From: Marinospirillum perlucidum
GTDB lineage: Bacteria; Pseudomonadota; Gammaproteobacteria; Pseudomonadales; Halomonadaceae
DNA: 64,000 bases
NCBI RefSeq assembly: GCF_003336805.1
Contig: NZ_QFWJ01000005.1
Location: forward strand, 124,001 to 188,000
Direction of reading: 5' to 3'
Below, piece by piece: positions 26,218 to 39,720 of the stretch; positions within the stretch are counted from its first letter, which is position 1; each line of letters begins with the position of its first letter. A program made the translations under genes and the position numbers. The notes under the pieces were generated by a model. That model worked only from the letters and a program-made list of their open reading frames with translations, was not told where the DNA came from and did no database searches.

Positions 26218-27366
26218 GTGAAAAAGGTTTTTGTGTGGACCAGCGCTGTGCTTTTAGGCATGACATCTGCCAGTTTGACGGCCAGTAGTTTTGAAGAATT
26301 CCAGCAGCAACGCCAGCAGCAGATGCAAGGCTACAATCAGGATTTTAATGCTGCTTTTCAGGCCTATCAGCAGGCATTTGATGAGGCCTTTTCTGCCTAT
26401 CAGGAAGAACTGCGCAGCCATTGGCAGGAGCCTTTGATTACCGATCAGCATACCTGGGTTGAATATTCACCCGATCAGACCAGCCGCAGTGTCGTTGATT
26501 ATCAGGCCAATGAAATTCGCATTGAAGTGGAGGCTGAGGAAAACGCCACTGAAACGGCTGTTGAAATGCTGGTTGATCTTCTCGGACGCCCTGTAGAAGA
26601 AGCCGTCGCTCGGGATGAAGTGACGCAAAGAGCCGTTGAAGAAGCCGGTCTGCCTTCCCCTTCTCTAGGTCGTGAAGGCAATAAAAGGGTGTTGAGTGAG
26701 GTTGGCCCTGAAGATGCTGAGCAGATGATGGGGGCTGCGCAGTTAACCCAAAGACAGGAGCCTTCCCCCCGCGGTGGTGATCGCCAGGTCACCGTACTGA
26801 CGGTACCCTTGCCTCCAACGCGTACAAATGACAAGGCCAGAGAGTTTCTGCCCCTGGTTGAACGCTATGCACGTCGCCATCAGGTGGAACCCGCATTGGT
26901 GTTGGCGATTATGCACAGTGAAAGCAGTTTTAACCCCATGGCTCGCTCACATATTCCAGCCTTCGGGTTGATGCAAATCGTCCCCGGTTCTGCCGGCAAA
27001 GATGTAGCCCAGGAGCTTTATGGCGAAATCCGGGTTTTTAGTCCGGCTTACCTTTATAATCCGGAAAATAATATTGAAGCTGGCAGTGTTTATTTGAATA
27101 TTCTCAATTCTCGCTATCTTAGAGAGATCGAGAATCCAGAGAGCCGTCTCTATGCGGTGATCGCGGCCTATAATACCGGGGCGGGCAATGTGGCTCGTAC
27201 CTTTACCGGCCGTTCTACCAGTCCGGCGAGAGCTGCAAGGATTATTAACGGTATGCAGCCACGTGAAGTCTACTCGCGTCTGCTGGCCCAGTTGCCCTAC
27301 GAAGAAACACGCAATTATTTGAAACATGTGGCAGAGCGCACAGCGGCTTATCGTGAATTCAACTAA
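26218..27366 (+). CDS. MltC-like lytic transglycosylase without a lipobox
   Basis: A 382-residue murein hydrolase. GTG 26218 is chosen because AAGGATGAG precedes it and a clean signal peptide follows (MKKVFVWTSAVLLGMTSASLTA). The N-terminal SFEEFQQQR...YQQAFDEAF...EYSPD region resembles the MltC-specific DUF3393 domain. The C-terminal SLT domain has the catalytic Glu in IMHSESSFNP, then GLMQIVP and YNTGAGNV. E. coli MltC is a lipoprotein; no cysteine follows the signal here, so the enzyme should be soluble in the periplasm. It is followed by a terminator and an LPP20 lipoprotein gene. Confidence 0.87.
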   Translation: MKKVFVWTSAVLLGMTSASLTASSFEEFQQQRQQQMQGYNQDFNAAFQAYQQAFDEAFSAYQEELRSHWQEPLITDQHTWVEYSPDQTSRSVVDYQANEIRIEVEAEENATETAVEMLVDLLGRPVEEAVARDEVTQRAVEEAGLPSPSLGREGNKRVLSEVGPEDAEQMMGAAQLTQRQEPSPRGGDRQVTVLTVPLPPTRTNDKAREFLPLVERYARRHQVEPALVLAIMHSESSFNPMARSHIPAFGLMQIVPGSAGKDVAQELYGEIRVFSPAYLYNPENNIEAGSVYLNILNSRYLREIENPESRLYAVIAAYNTGAGNVARTFTGRSTSPARAARIINGMQPREVYSRLLAQLPYEETRNYLKHVAERTAAYREFN

Positions 27367-27371
27367 ACTCT

Positions 27372-27395
27372 ACCGGTCGGTTCCGGTTGTTTTTT
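27372..27395 (+). terminator. Weak intrinsic terminator after the transglycosylase gene
   Basis: ACCGG, loop TCGGTT, CCGGT, then TGTTTTTT. The 5-bp stem is short, so part of the transcription may continue into the lipoprotein gene. Confidence 0.5.
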
Positions 27396-27400
27396 CACTG

Positions 27401-27415
27401 TCCTGATCATCAGGA
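27401..27415. promoter_or_regulatory. Perfect 15-bp palindrome upstream of the LPP20 lipoprotein gene
   Basis: TCCTGAT-C-ATCAGGA lies 28 bp before the lipoprotein ATG. It could be an operator or an RNA hairpin in the leader. Confidence 0.4.
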
Positions 27416-27443
27416 TTTATCAAAAAGGAAGGATGAGAGCACC

Positions 27444-28004
27444 ATGAAAAAAAATATCTTCGCTGCATCAGCCCTGGCGGCTACAGTAGCCTTGGCCGGT
27501 TGTGCCAGTTCCCCAGAGAACAATGAACCTTCTCTGCCCAGCTGGATTTTCATGCCTGAAGTTCAGGATGGTCTGGCTGCCACCAGCTGTGTACCTGCTT
27601 CCGGTCGCATCAACTCCGATAGCAGCCGTGCAGACCTGGCGGCTCGCCAGCAGCTGGCTACCACCATGGGCGCTCAGATTCAGTCCCTGACTGAAAACTA
27701 CCAGCGCACCATCGATACCCAGGAAGACGGTCTGGCCACCGGTGGTAACTTTGAAGAAGTCACTCGCCAGATTGTTGACCAGGAAATGGTTGGCAGCCGC
27801 CGTGTTAAGGCCGAGTACGTCACCATTGAAGGTCAGCGTCAGTTCTGTTCCATGGTTGCTGTTGGTCAGGAAAGCGTGACTCAGATGCTGCAATCCGTTG
27901 CTGATGCAGCTGGTGCCGAGCCCGATGCTTTCACCACTTCTCAGATGCGCGAACAGTTCATGAGCCAGCGAGCTCTGAACCGCCTGAACGAAGCAACTGA
28001 ATAA
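27444..28004 (+). CDS. LPP20-family lipoprotein
   Basis: A 186-residue lipoprotein: signal peptide with lipobox LAGC near residue 20, so it is membrane-anchored after lipidation, probably in the outer membrane because no Asp follows the Cys. The mature part has the LPP20-type layout: PSWIFMPEVQDG, DLAARQQLATTMGAQIQSL, then a segment with EYVTIEGQRQFCSMVAV. ATG 27444 follows AAGGAAGGATGAG. It shares the domain type with the barrel protein 1.5 kb away, suggesting one envelope system. The function is unknown; LPP20 proteins in other bacteria include flagellar factors. Confidence 0.85.
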   Translation: MKKNIFAASALAATVALAGCASSPENNEPSLPSWIFMPEVQDGLAATSCVPASGRINSDSSRADLAARQQLATTMGAQIQSLTENYQRTIDTQEDGLATGGNFEEVTRQIVDQEMVGSRRVKAEYVTIEGQRQFCSMVAVGQESVTQMLQSVADAAGAEPDAFTTSQMREQFMSQRALNRLNEATE

Positions 28005-28026
28005 GCAGGCTTTTGCTTCAGGAAAA

Positions 28027-28051
28027 GGGACGCTGCTTGCGTCCCTTTTTT
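28027..28051 (+). terminator. Intrinsic terminator after the LPP20 lipoprotein gene
   Basis: GGGACGC (28027-28033), loop TGCTT, GCGTCCC (28039-28045), then six T residues. Strong and well placed, 22 bp after the stop codon. Confidence 0.85.
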
Positions 28052-28063
28052 ATTGTTTGCAGT

Positions 28064-28111
28064 CTTGCATATATGCAAGGCTGCTTTGCACTCGGATGCC
28101 TTGTCAGGCAT
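28064..28111. promoter_or_regulatory. Two palindromic sites upstream of mmsA
   Basis: CTTGCATATATGCAAG (28064-28079) is a perfect 16-bp palindrome. ATGCCT-TGTC-AGGCAT (28096-28111) is a second inverted repeat. Both lie in the 135-bp mmsA upstream region and share a GCAT element. They are candidate operators for the mmsA regulator; no cognate regulator gene is adjacent. Confidence 0.45.
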
Positions 28112-28188
28112 GCTGACTGACATCTAAGATGCAAGGACGGTTAAAAATAAAGCCTTCACCACAAGAACAACCACGAAAGAGGTAAGCC

Positions 28189-29688
28189 ATGTCTGTGCGC
28201 GAAATCCCCATGATTATCGGTGGCGAAAAAGTCACTTCCCAGTCCGGCGACTGGCGCGATGTTCTCAATCCGGCCACTCAGGAAGTGGTTGCCCGAGTGC
28301 CTTTCTGTACTCTGGATGAAGTGGATGCTGCCATCAATAATGCTCAGGAAGCCTACAAGAGCTGGCGCAATACTTCTCTGGCGGCGCGGATGCGTATCAT
28401 GCTCAAGTTTCAGCAGTTGCTGCGTGATAATGCCAAAGACCTGGCGGCCCTGATTACCGAAGAGCATGGTAAGACCCTGCCTGATGCTGAAGGCGAAGTC
28501 GGTCGTGGTCTGGAAGTGGTTGAGCATGCCTGCTCGATTCCTTCGCTGCAATTGAGTGAAATGGCCGAGAATGTCGCCACCGGTGTTAATGTTTATACCC
28601 TCAAACAGCCTCTGGGCGTCGGGGCAGGGATCACCGCGTTTAACTTCCCGGTCATGCTGCCCTGCTTTATGTTCCCTGTGGCTATTGCTACAGGGAATAC
28701 CTTTGTACTCAAGCCTTCCGAGCAGGACCCCACTTCGACCCTGCGCCTGGTCGAGCTGGCCCATGAGGCTGGCCTGCCACCTGGTGTTTTGAATGTAGTT
28801 CACGGTGGTCCTGAAGTGGCGACTCGCCTGTGTCAGCATGAACACATCAAGGCGGTTTCCTTTATCGGCTCCAGCCATGTAGGCGAGCAGATCTACCAAC
28901 ATGCCAGCAATGCCGGCAAGCGTGCCCAGTGCATGATGGGTGCTAAAAACCACTGTGTCATTCTGCCTGATGCCAACAAGAACCAGGCTATTGATGCCCT
29001 GATCGGTTCTGCCTTTGGTGCTGCTGGTCAGCGTTGCATGGCCAACCCGGTTGTGGTTCTGGTGGGTGAAGCTCGCCAGTGGGCTGATGAGATTATCGAA
29101 CGCTCCAAGAAGATGGTGGTGGGTGCCGGTACTAATGTGAAGGCCGATATCTGCCCGGTGGTTTCACCCTCGGCCAAAGAGCGTATCCATCGTCTGATTG
29201 ATTCCGGTGTGCAGCAAGGGGCAACTCTGGCTCTGGATGGCCGTGATTGCGTGGTCGAAGGTTTTGAACAGGGTAACTTCGTGGGTGCAACGGTCTTTAC
29301 CGGAGTGACCAAGGAGATGGATATCTACAACGAAGAGATTTTTGGTCCGGTGCTCTGTGTGGTCGAGGCGGAAACCCTGGATGAGGCCATAGAGTTCATC
29401 AATGACAACCCCAATGGAAACGGCACCTCCATCTTTACCGCTTCCGGCTGGGCCGCGCACAAATTCCAGAATGAAATTGATGTGGGCCAAGTGGGCATTA
29501 ACATGCCGATTCCTGTGCCTGTGGCCTATTTCAGCTTTACTGGTTCTCGCGGTTCGCGTTTGGGTCCTCTGGGTCCCAATGGCAAGGAAGCTGTTAAATT
29601 CTGGACACACAGCAAAACCGTGACCGAGCGCTGGTACGAACCGGACAGTATTTCTGCCGGTGTGAATACCACGATTTCCATGAAGTAG
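28189..29688 (+). CDS. mmsA: CoA-acylating methylmalonate-semialdehyde dehydrogenase
   Basis: A 499-residue NAD-dependent enzyme that converts methylmalonate semialdehyde to propionyl-CoA (and malonate semialdehyde to acetyl-CoA) in valine, inositol or beta-alanine catabolism. Visible are the ALDH cofactor fold with [11 protein letters not shown], the MmsA-type [12 protein letters not shown], and the nucleophile C283 in AAGQRCMA. The general-base Glu of ordinary ALDHs is absent, as expected of CoA-acylating members. It stands alone here, without mmsB, between two terminators. AGAGG lies upstream of the ATG. Confidence 0.93.
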   Translation: MSVREIPMIIGGEKVTSQSGDWRDVLNPATQEVVARVPFCTLDEVDAAINNAQEAYKSWRNTSLAARMRIMLKFQQLLRDNAKDLAALITEEHGKTLPDAEGEVGRGLEVVEHACSIPSLQLSEMAENVATGVNVYTLKQPLGVGAGITAFNFPVMLPCFMFPVAIATGNTFVLKPSEQDPTSTLRLVELAHEAGLPPGVLNVVHGGPEVATRLCQHEHIKAVSFIGSSHVGEQIYQHASNAGKRAQCMMGAKNHCVILPDANKNQAIDALIGSAFGAAGQRCMANPVVVLVGEARQWADEIIERSKKMVVGAGTNVKADICPVVSPSAKERIHRLIDSGVQQGATLALDGRDCVVEGFEQGNFVGATVFTGVTKEMDIYNEEIFGPVLCVVEAETLDEAIEFINDNPNGNGTSIFTASGWAAHKFQNEIDVGQVGINMPIPVPVAYFSFTGSRGSRLGPLGPNGKEAVKFWTHSKTVTERWYEPDSISAGVNTTISMK

Positions 29689-29708
29689 TCTTCTGCTCTC
29701 TGCTCTTG

Positions 29709-29734
29709 GCCCCGCATCTGCGGGGCTTTTTTTT
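29709..29734 (+). terminator. Intrinsic terminator of mmsA
   Basis: GCCCCGC (29709-29715), loop ATCT, GCGGGGC (29720-29726), followed by eight T residues, 20 bp after the stop. Confidence 0.92.
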
Positions 29735-29797
29735 GCCTGGAAAAGGGTTATGATTCCAGCACTCAGATAACCAGCAGATCACGCAGGGAGAGAGTTC

Positions 29798-30331
29798 GTG
29801 TTTCTGAAAGCCATTATTGCAGCCAGTCAATCCCGACCTCTTTGGGGGGAGTTTCAAACCGGCTGGGGAAATGCCGTTTTTGTGGTAACTTCCCAGGGTT
29901 TGGCTGCCTTGCAGCCGGTGACTACGGATGCAGCTTTTGAACAGCTGTTAAGCGAGGAGCTGGAACCAGCAGGTATCCGGCCTTTAACTCCGGGGCAGAG
30001 AACCCTCTGGTGCCAGAAGCTCAGTGAAGCCCTGGTGCAACCTCAGTTGATAGCCTCTCTACCCTTGGACCTACAGGGCACAGCTTTTCAAAAAGCAGTC
30101 TGGGAAGCCTTGCTGACTATCCCTGCTGGTCAGACTCGCAGCTATTCGCAGTTGGCTGAGCAGGTGGGGCAGCCTGCTGCGGTGCGCGCCGTGGCCTCGG
30201 CCTGTGGTGCCAACCCGGTTGCACTTCTGGTTCCCTGTCATCGGGTCGTGCGCAAAGACGGTGGTCTGGGTGGTTATCGCTGGGGTTTGGATATGAAACG
30301 TCGTCTTTTACAGCGTGAAGGAGCTATTTGA
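29798..30331 (+). CDS. ogt: Methylated-DNA-[protein]-cysteine S-methyltransferase
   Basis: A 177-residue suicide repair protein that removes O6-alkyl groups from guanine. The active Cys is C147 in LVPCHRVVRKDG, preceded by the FQKAVWEALLTIPAGQTRSY helix region and VRAVASACGANP, all family hallmarks. The single-domain length fits Ogt rather than Ada. The start is GTG with AGGGAGAG upstream. The stop TGA overlaps the ATG of the next gene (TGATG). Confidence 0.93.
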   Translation: MFLKAIIAASQSRPLWGEFQTGWGNAVFVVTSQGLAALQPVTTDAAFEQLLSEELEPAGIRPLTPGQRTLWCQKLSEALVQPQLIASLPLDLQGTAFQKAVWEALLTIPAGQTRSYSQLAEQVGQPAAVRAVASACGANPVALLVPCHRVVRKDGGLGGYRWGLDMKRRLLQREGAI

Positions 30332-31368
30332 TGTCAATACCCGCGCATGTGATCAGTGGTTTTCTGGGTGTTGGTAAAACGACGGCGATTAATCATCTGC
30401 TGAAAAACAAGCCGGAAGGTGAACGCTGGGCTCTGATCGTCAATGAATTTGGCCAGATCGGCGTGGACGCCAGCCTGATGGAAACCGATGACAGGGTTCA
30501 GGTCAAGGAGATCGCCGGAGGCTGTATTTGCTGTGCATTAGGGCTGACTCTCTCGGTCACCCTGGTTAATCTCCTGCAAAAATACCAGCCCGACCGCCTG
30601 CTGATCGAGCCAACAGGACTGGGTCATCCGGCTGGCATCCTTGATCTTTTACGGGGTGAACAGTTTGCTGAATTTATCGATCTGCACCCGATGATTACCT
30701 TGGTTGATCCACGCCATCTGGAAGATGAGCGCATCCAGGCCCATGAAACCTATCGGGATCAGATTTCTCTGGCCGATATTCTGGTATTCAACAAGACGGA
30801 CTTGGCTACTCCCGAACAAACCCGAAAAGCCTTGGATGCAGCCAGCCAGCTCTTTCCACCCAAGCTGGCGCTTATCACGGTGCGCCAGGGGCAAGTGCCC
30901 GCTTCAGTGCTTCAACCTGCAGAGCAGTTGATCAGTGAGCGTCAGGAAATCCCGTCGCCCGCCAGTCACCAGGTCAGTGAATCCTCATTGCTCAAGCCTG
31001 CAGCCGGTCTGGATTTTCTTGCCTGGCCTCAGCAGCGTAAGCCGGTGCATCTCAGTGGTGAGGGCGAGGGGGTCTTTACCTACGGTTGGGTGTTTCACCA
31101 GGAAGATGCCTTTGATGAAGATGGCCTCTACCAGTGGATCGATCAGCAGGAAGATGTACTGCGGCTCAAAGGGGTTTTCCGCACGGGGACAAGTCGCTGG
31201 CAGAGTTTCAATCGGGTCGGCCAGGAGTTGGTGGTGGAACCTCTGGCTTATCGCCGGGATTCACGTCTGGAACTGATTACAGCAACACCCCGGGATGCAG
31301 CTGAACTAGAAGCCCAGCTGCTGGCTTTGGTCTTCAAGCCGCAAAGCCCGGGGTTGTTCAGCGATTAG
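30331..31368 (+). CDS. COG0523 G3E GTPase (CobW/YeiR-like metallochaperone)
   Basis: A 345-residue GTPase with Walker A GFLGVGKTT (10-18), the metal-binding CxCC motif (C65, C67, C68 in GGCICCALG), base-recognition NKTD and a C-terminal CobW_C domain (WQSFNRVGQELV). Members insert or deliver zinc, cobalt or other metals; length and sequence look closest to the YeiR-type zinc group. The ATG overlaps the ogt stop. Its last four bases overlap the end of the convergent azoR gene. The metal specificity cannot be read from sequence. Confidence 0.87.
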   Translation: MSIPAHVISGFLGVGKTTAINHLLKNKPEGERWALIVNEFGQIGVDASLMETDDRVQVKEIAGGCICCALGLTLSVTLVNLLQKYQPDRLLIEPTGLGHPAGILDLLRGEQFAEFIDLHPMITLVDPRHLEDERIQAHETYRDQISLADILVFNKTDLATPEQTRKALDAASQLFPPKLALITVRQGQVPASVLQPAEQLISERQEIPSPASHQVSESSLLKPAAGLDFLAWPQQRKPVHLSGEGEGVFTYGWVFHQEDAFDEDGLYQWIDQQEDVLRLKGVFRTGTSRWQSFNRVGQELVVEPLAYRRDSRLELITATPRDAAELEAQLLALVFKPQSPGLFSD

Positions 31369-31973
31369 GAAGCCAGGGAGAGAATGTCTTCGTGGGCTGC
31401 ATCCAGCGCTTGTCCACGAATCTCGTCACCCATGTTCAGGCCTTCTGCTCGCACCACTTGCACATCGGTGATACCGATAAAGCCCAGCAGGGTTTTCAGA
31501 TAGCTTTCCTGGTGTTCCATGGCGGCCATTTCACCCTGGGAATAAACACCACCACGGGCCGAGGCAATAATGGCACGCTTGTTTTTGAGCAGCCCTTCGG
31601 GACCCTTTTCGGTGTAACGGAAGGTGCGGCCAACCTGGGCAATACGGTCGACCCAGGCTTTCAATTGAGTTGGTATGCTGAAGTTATAGAGAGGGGCACC
31701 GATCACCAGAACATCAGCAGCAAAGACTTCTTCGAGCAGTTGCTCGCTAATGGCCAGTTCGTCTTTCTGGCGTTGACTGAGCTTCTGGTCATCCTGACCA
31801 CCTGCCATCAAAATTTCTGCATCCAGATGATTGATCGGATCGGCAATCAGGTCGCGATGGCGGACACTGGCTTCGGGGTTGAGTTGCAGCAACTGCTGGC
31901 TGACTTTCTGGGTGAGTTCACGGCTGACAGAACCCTGAGCAAAAAGACCTGAATCGACTTGTAGAATATTCAT
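31365..31973 (-). CDS. azoR: FMN-dependent NADH-azoreductase
   Basis: A 202-residue flavodoxin-fold quinone/azo reductase. The FMN-binding segments are visible: an N-terminal VDSGLFAQGSVSREL phosphate loop, GAPLYNFSIPTQLKAWVDRI, and ARGGVYSQG. Length matches E. coli AzoR (201). It likely reduces quinones by two electrons as a thiol/quinone-stress defence. Divergent from a LysR gene, the classical regulator-target arrangement, and overlapping the GTPase gene by 4 bp at the 3' end. Confidence 0.93.
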   Translation of the reverse strand: MNILQVDSGLFAQGSVSRELTQKVSQQLLQLNPEASVRHRDLIADPINHLDAEILMAGGQDDQKLSQRQKDELAISEQLLEEVFAADVLVIGAPLYNFSIPTQLKAWVDRIAQVGRTFRYTEKGPEGLLKNKRAIIASARGGVYSQGEMAAMEHQESYLKTLLGFIGITDVQVVRAEGLNMGDEIRGQALDAAHEDILSLAS

Positions 31974-32060
31974 GGGTAGAGCTCCTCTTGGCTAGATATG
32001 ATGAAAGCTATTCTAAAAAGAGCGGCGCTCATGGACTAGATGGGTAAATCAGGAAGAACC

Positions 32061-32076
32061 GTTCCAAATATGGTAC
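32061..32076. promoter_or_regulatory. Inverted repeat at the LysR/azoR divergent promoter
   Basis: GTTCCAAATATGGTAC has imperfect dyad symmetry (GT.CC...GG.AC) and lies immediately before the LysR ATG (32081). It is consistent with a LysR-type autoregulatory site in the 107-bp azoR-lysR spacer. Confidence 0.4.
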
Positions 32077-32080
32077 AAAG

Positions 32081-32986
32081 ATGAAAGACCTAACCAATCT
32101 GGTACTTTTTGCCGAGGTGGTCGAGCAGGGCAGTTTCAGCCAGGCAGCACGCTTGCTGGGCATTCCCAAGTCCACCCTGAGCCGCCGCATTGCCGATCTT
32201 GAAGAAGAGCAGGGAGTGCGCTTGCTGCAGCGAAGTACCCGGCAGCTGACTTTGACTGAAATTGGCCGTGAATTTTTGGTTCACTGCCAAGCTGTCAGAG
32301 CGGCTGCCCAGGCGGCGGATCAGGTGACCCAGTTTGTTCAGGAAAGACCGCGAGGGCGGGTGCGCCTGAGTTGTCCCTTTGCCATCAGCCAGAATATGCT
32401 CAGTCATCTGATCCCGGAATTCATGGCGGCCTACCCGGAAGTGATCGTGGATATCTGGGTGACGAACCAGCCGGTCAATCTGCTGGAAGACAAGGTGGAT
32501 CTGGCTTTGAGGGTCAGGGCATCACTGGAAGATTCTTCCCTGATAGCCCGTCCTTTAAGCCCTTCCCGCCAGGCACTCTTTGCGCATCCGGATTATCTTA
32601 AACACCAGGGGGAGCCACGCCATCCCTCGGAACTGGCTTCCTGGTCCAGCCTGTCGATGCAGTATTCCAGTGGTCGCTACGTCTATGATCTGACTTCAGA
32701 AAAAACGGGGGAAGTCGTTCACTGGAAGCATCAGCCCCGCCTGATTTGTGATGACCTTTGGTTATTGCGTGAAGCCGCAGCCCAGGGGCAGGGGGTGGCT
32801 GCCCTGCCTGTCGATCTTTGCACCGAGTATGTGACGACTGGACGTTTACAAAGGGTCTTGCCAGAATGGCAGTTGCCCGTCAGTCACCTGCATCTGGTTT
32901 ATCCGCATCGGCGCGGACTCTTGCCTGCAGTGAGTGTTTTGATCGATTGGCTGGTTGAGCGGTTGCCGGGCCAGGCAGCTTTTTGA
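32081..32986 (+). CDS. LysR-type regulator, probably controlling azoR
   Basis: A 301-residue regulator. The N-terminal helix-turn-helix (DLTNLVLFAEVVEQGSFSQA, STLSRRIADLEEE) and the effector domain starting at RGRVRLSCPFAISQ are typical of the AaeR/DsdC/YhaJ-like group that often governs aromatic or quinone stress genes. Divergent from azoR with a dyad site in between, so azoR is the probable target. The effector is unknown; electrophilic quinones would fit. Confidence 0.9.
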   Translation: MKDLTNLVLFAEVVEQGSFSQAARLLGIPKSTLSRRIADLEEEQGVRLLQRSTRQLTLTEIGREFLVHCQAVRAAAQAADQVTQFVQERPRGRVRLSCPFAISQNMLSHLIPEFMAAYPEVIVDIWVTNQPVNLLEDKVDLALRVRASLEDSSLIARPLSPSRQALFAHPDYLKHQGEPRHPSELASWSSLSMQYSSGRYVYDLTSEKTGEVVHWKHQPRLICDDLWLLREAAAQGQGVAALPVDLCTEYVTTGRLQRVLPEWQLPVSHLHLVYPHRRGLLPAVSVLIDWLVERLPGQAAF

Positions 32987-33006
32987 AATGCTAGAGGTTT
33001 GCTAAC

Positions 33007-33339
33007 TTGTCACTTAAAAAACTGCTTGTCACCGCCTGGATACTGATTCTTCTGGGCGGTTGTTCCGACCCCCAGCCTGAAGAGGTTAACCTGGGATTTC
33101 TGGTAACTCACGCTGAAGGTTTTGACCGCCAGTTGATCGAGGTCGAGGGTTGGGTGCGTGGCTGGCAAGACCCTGAACACTATTGGCTGGAAGACGAGGC
33201 TTTCAACCGAGTGGGTCTGGAGCCGGAGCAGCTGGCACGGGATCATCTTGACCAGCAAGTCAGAATTCGTGGTTCTTTCAAAACCTCATCCGCCCGGGGG
33301 CGCAGCCTGCAGATTGAGCAGCTGACACCACTTCCCTGA
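33007..33339 (+). CDS. Small lipoprotein with a probable OB-like fold
   Basis: A 110-residue protein starting with TTG. The signal peptide carries lipobox LLGGC (Cys near residue 19); the Asp two residues after the Cys (CSDP) might retain it at the inner membrane. The mature part (VEGWVRGWQDPEHYWLEDEA and VRIRGSF) reads like a short OB-fold or tOB protein. The start is uncertain because no ATG is available; AGAGG lies 11 bases upstream. The function is unknown. Confidence 0.6.
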   Translation: MSLKKLLVTAWILILLGGCSDPQPEEVNLGFLVTHAEGFDRQLIEVEGWVRGWQDPEHYWLEDEAFNRVGLEPEQLARDHLDQQVRIRGSFKTSSARGRSLQIEQLTPLP

Positions 33340-33424
33340 TCCCCGAAACACTTTTTCTGCTCGCTTAAATTCCTCTGGGTTTGGCTTGACAAGCAGGCCG
33401 AGATGCACGACTCTTACCCTCAAG

Positions 33425-33455
33425 TTCAAACGACTGTATGAAAAGTTTGTTTGAA
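33425..33455. promoter_or_regulatory. Inverted repeat upstream of fadB
   Basis: TTCAAAC (33425-33431) and GTTTGAA (33449-33455) are inverted repeats, with an extra GTTT at 33445. The CAAAC/GTTTG elements recall sites of PsrA-type fatty-acid regulators, but the spacing is longer than that motif as I know it. A TTGACA at about 33385 could be a -35 element, without a good -10. Confidence 0.3.
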
Positions 33456-33501
33456 GTTTTTCAGTCAGTCTTGTCTACAACAAAAAGCTGGAGATCACAC
33501 G

Positions 33502-36857
<3,356 letters not shown>

Positions 36858-36970
36858 AACCTTCTTGCTCCAGATCAAGGGTTGGATTGGTTAAAGTTTG
36901 CACAAGGGCGGCCGATTAGCTATTCTAAGAAGAAGTTATTTTGGCTGCCCTAAGGCACGAGAGGTGTTCA

Positions 36971-37402
36971 ATGATTGAATCTAACGTTGGTAACCAGGTT
37001 TCCGCTTCCATGCGTCAAGCGCAAGGCCAGGATACTAGGACCACACAGCGCCAACAGGAAGTTAATGAGAGCGCTGTTGCCGAGCAGGCTTCCAGCCAGC
37101 CTATGGCTGCCAGCGGTGCAGAGGTAAAAGACAGTGTTTCCACCCAGCCTTCGGACGTGGTTTCACGTTTGGGTGAGACCCAGGAAGAAGTGCCTCTGTA
37201 TGAAAGCAATCGCCCCAGTGGCAGCATTATTCGCCCTTCCATAGAATTGGCGCAGAATGCTGAACGGCCTGAAGCAGCTGAAGAAGAGGCCTCTACCGAG
37301 TCTCAAGCTGCTGAAGCGCCTGCTGCTAGCCCTGCTTCTGAAGCTTCAACACCTTCTCCGGCGCAGGGTCCCAGCACAGACGACGTGCAGAATCTGGTCT
37401 GA
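36971..37402 (+). CDS. Low-complexity acidic Ala/Glu/Ser/Pro-rich protein, function unknown
   Basis: A 143-residue protein without signal peptide or membrane helix. The N-terminal 25 residues (IESNVGNQVSASMRQAQ) may form a helix; the rest is rich in Gln, Ala, Glu, Ser and Pro and looks disordered. ATG 36971 follows GAGAGGTG. It lies between fadA and a strong terminator, so it is the last gene of that transcript or a short unit of its own. I do not recognise a family. Confidence 0.6.
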   Translation: MIESNVGNQVSASMRQAQGQDTRTTQRQQEVNESAVAEQASSQPMAASGAEVKDSVSTQPSDVVSRLGETQEEVPLYESNRPSGSIIRPSIELAQNAERPEAAEEEASTESQAAEAPAASPASEASTPSPAQGPSTDDVQNLV

Positions 37403-37426
37403 TCCAGCTTCTCTTGGAGCTAAAAA

Positions 37427-37452
37427 AACCTGGCTACGGCCAGGTTTTTTTT
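37427..37452. terminator. Bidirectional terminator between the acidic-protein gene and aacS
   Basis: An A run, ACCTGGC, loop TACG, GCCAGGT, then a T run. It terminates the plus-strand gene; with A and T runs on both sides it can also serve aacS on the minus strand. Confidence 0.85.
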
Positions 37453-37525
37453 CGTCTTGCGATTGAGGCTGAGAGCTAGTTAACGGCAGCCTGTCTGCTG
37501 GCTTAGCCAGCAGACAGGAGCAGGA

Positions 37526-39475
<1,950 letters not shown>

Positions 39476-39555
39476 GAAGAGCCTCCTGATGTCTTTTTTG
39501 CTGTGTTGTTGTTTTTCCAGCTTAACCAACCTGAGTTGGTCTTTACAGATTAATT

Positions 39556-39675
39556 CTAGGAAACCTCTGATTAACTATTGCATTGCGACCCACATGGATG
39601 TGGGAAGTGCTGGAATTCATAAGGAATGAATTCAGCTCAGACCTGCGCTCATTACGTTAATCAGAGACTTCAAGC
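39556..39675. repeat. MITE-like palindromic repeat, copy 1 (short form)
   Basis: A 120-bp element bounded by CTAGGAAACCTCTGATTAAC and GTTAATCAGAGACTTCAAGC, imperfect terminal inverted repeats. The interior has the hairpins CCCACAT/ATGTGGG (39590-39605) and GCTGgAATTCAT/ATGAATTCAGC (39609-39636). The same sequence, with 78 bp more in the interior, recurs at 53830-54027. It encodes nothing and lies upstream of aacS. Confidence 0.8.
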
Positions 39676-39704
39676 CGATAAGCTTAAAATACCATTAGAG
39701 GAAG

Positions 39705-39720
39705 TTTACGTAAACGTAAA
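39705..39720. promoter_or_regulatory. LiuR-like operator between aacS and cheX
   Basis: TTTACG-TAAA-CGTAAA is a 16-bp inverted repeat; GTTTACGTAAAC within it (39704-39715) is a perfect palindrome. From memory it resembles the motif described for LiuR, a MerR-family regulator of branched-chain amino acid and acetoacetate use, and aacS is a known type of LiuR target. It is 230 bp from the aacS ATG; the repeat copy lies between. Confidence 0.5.
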
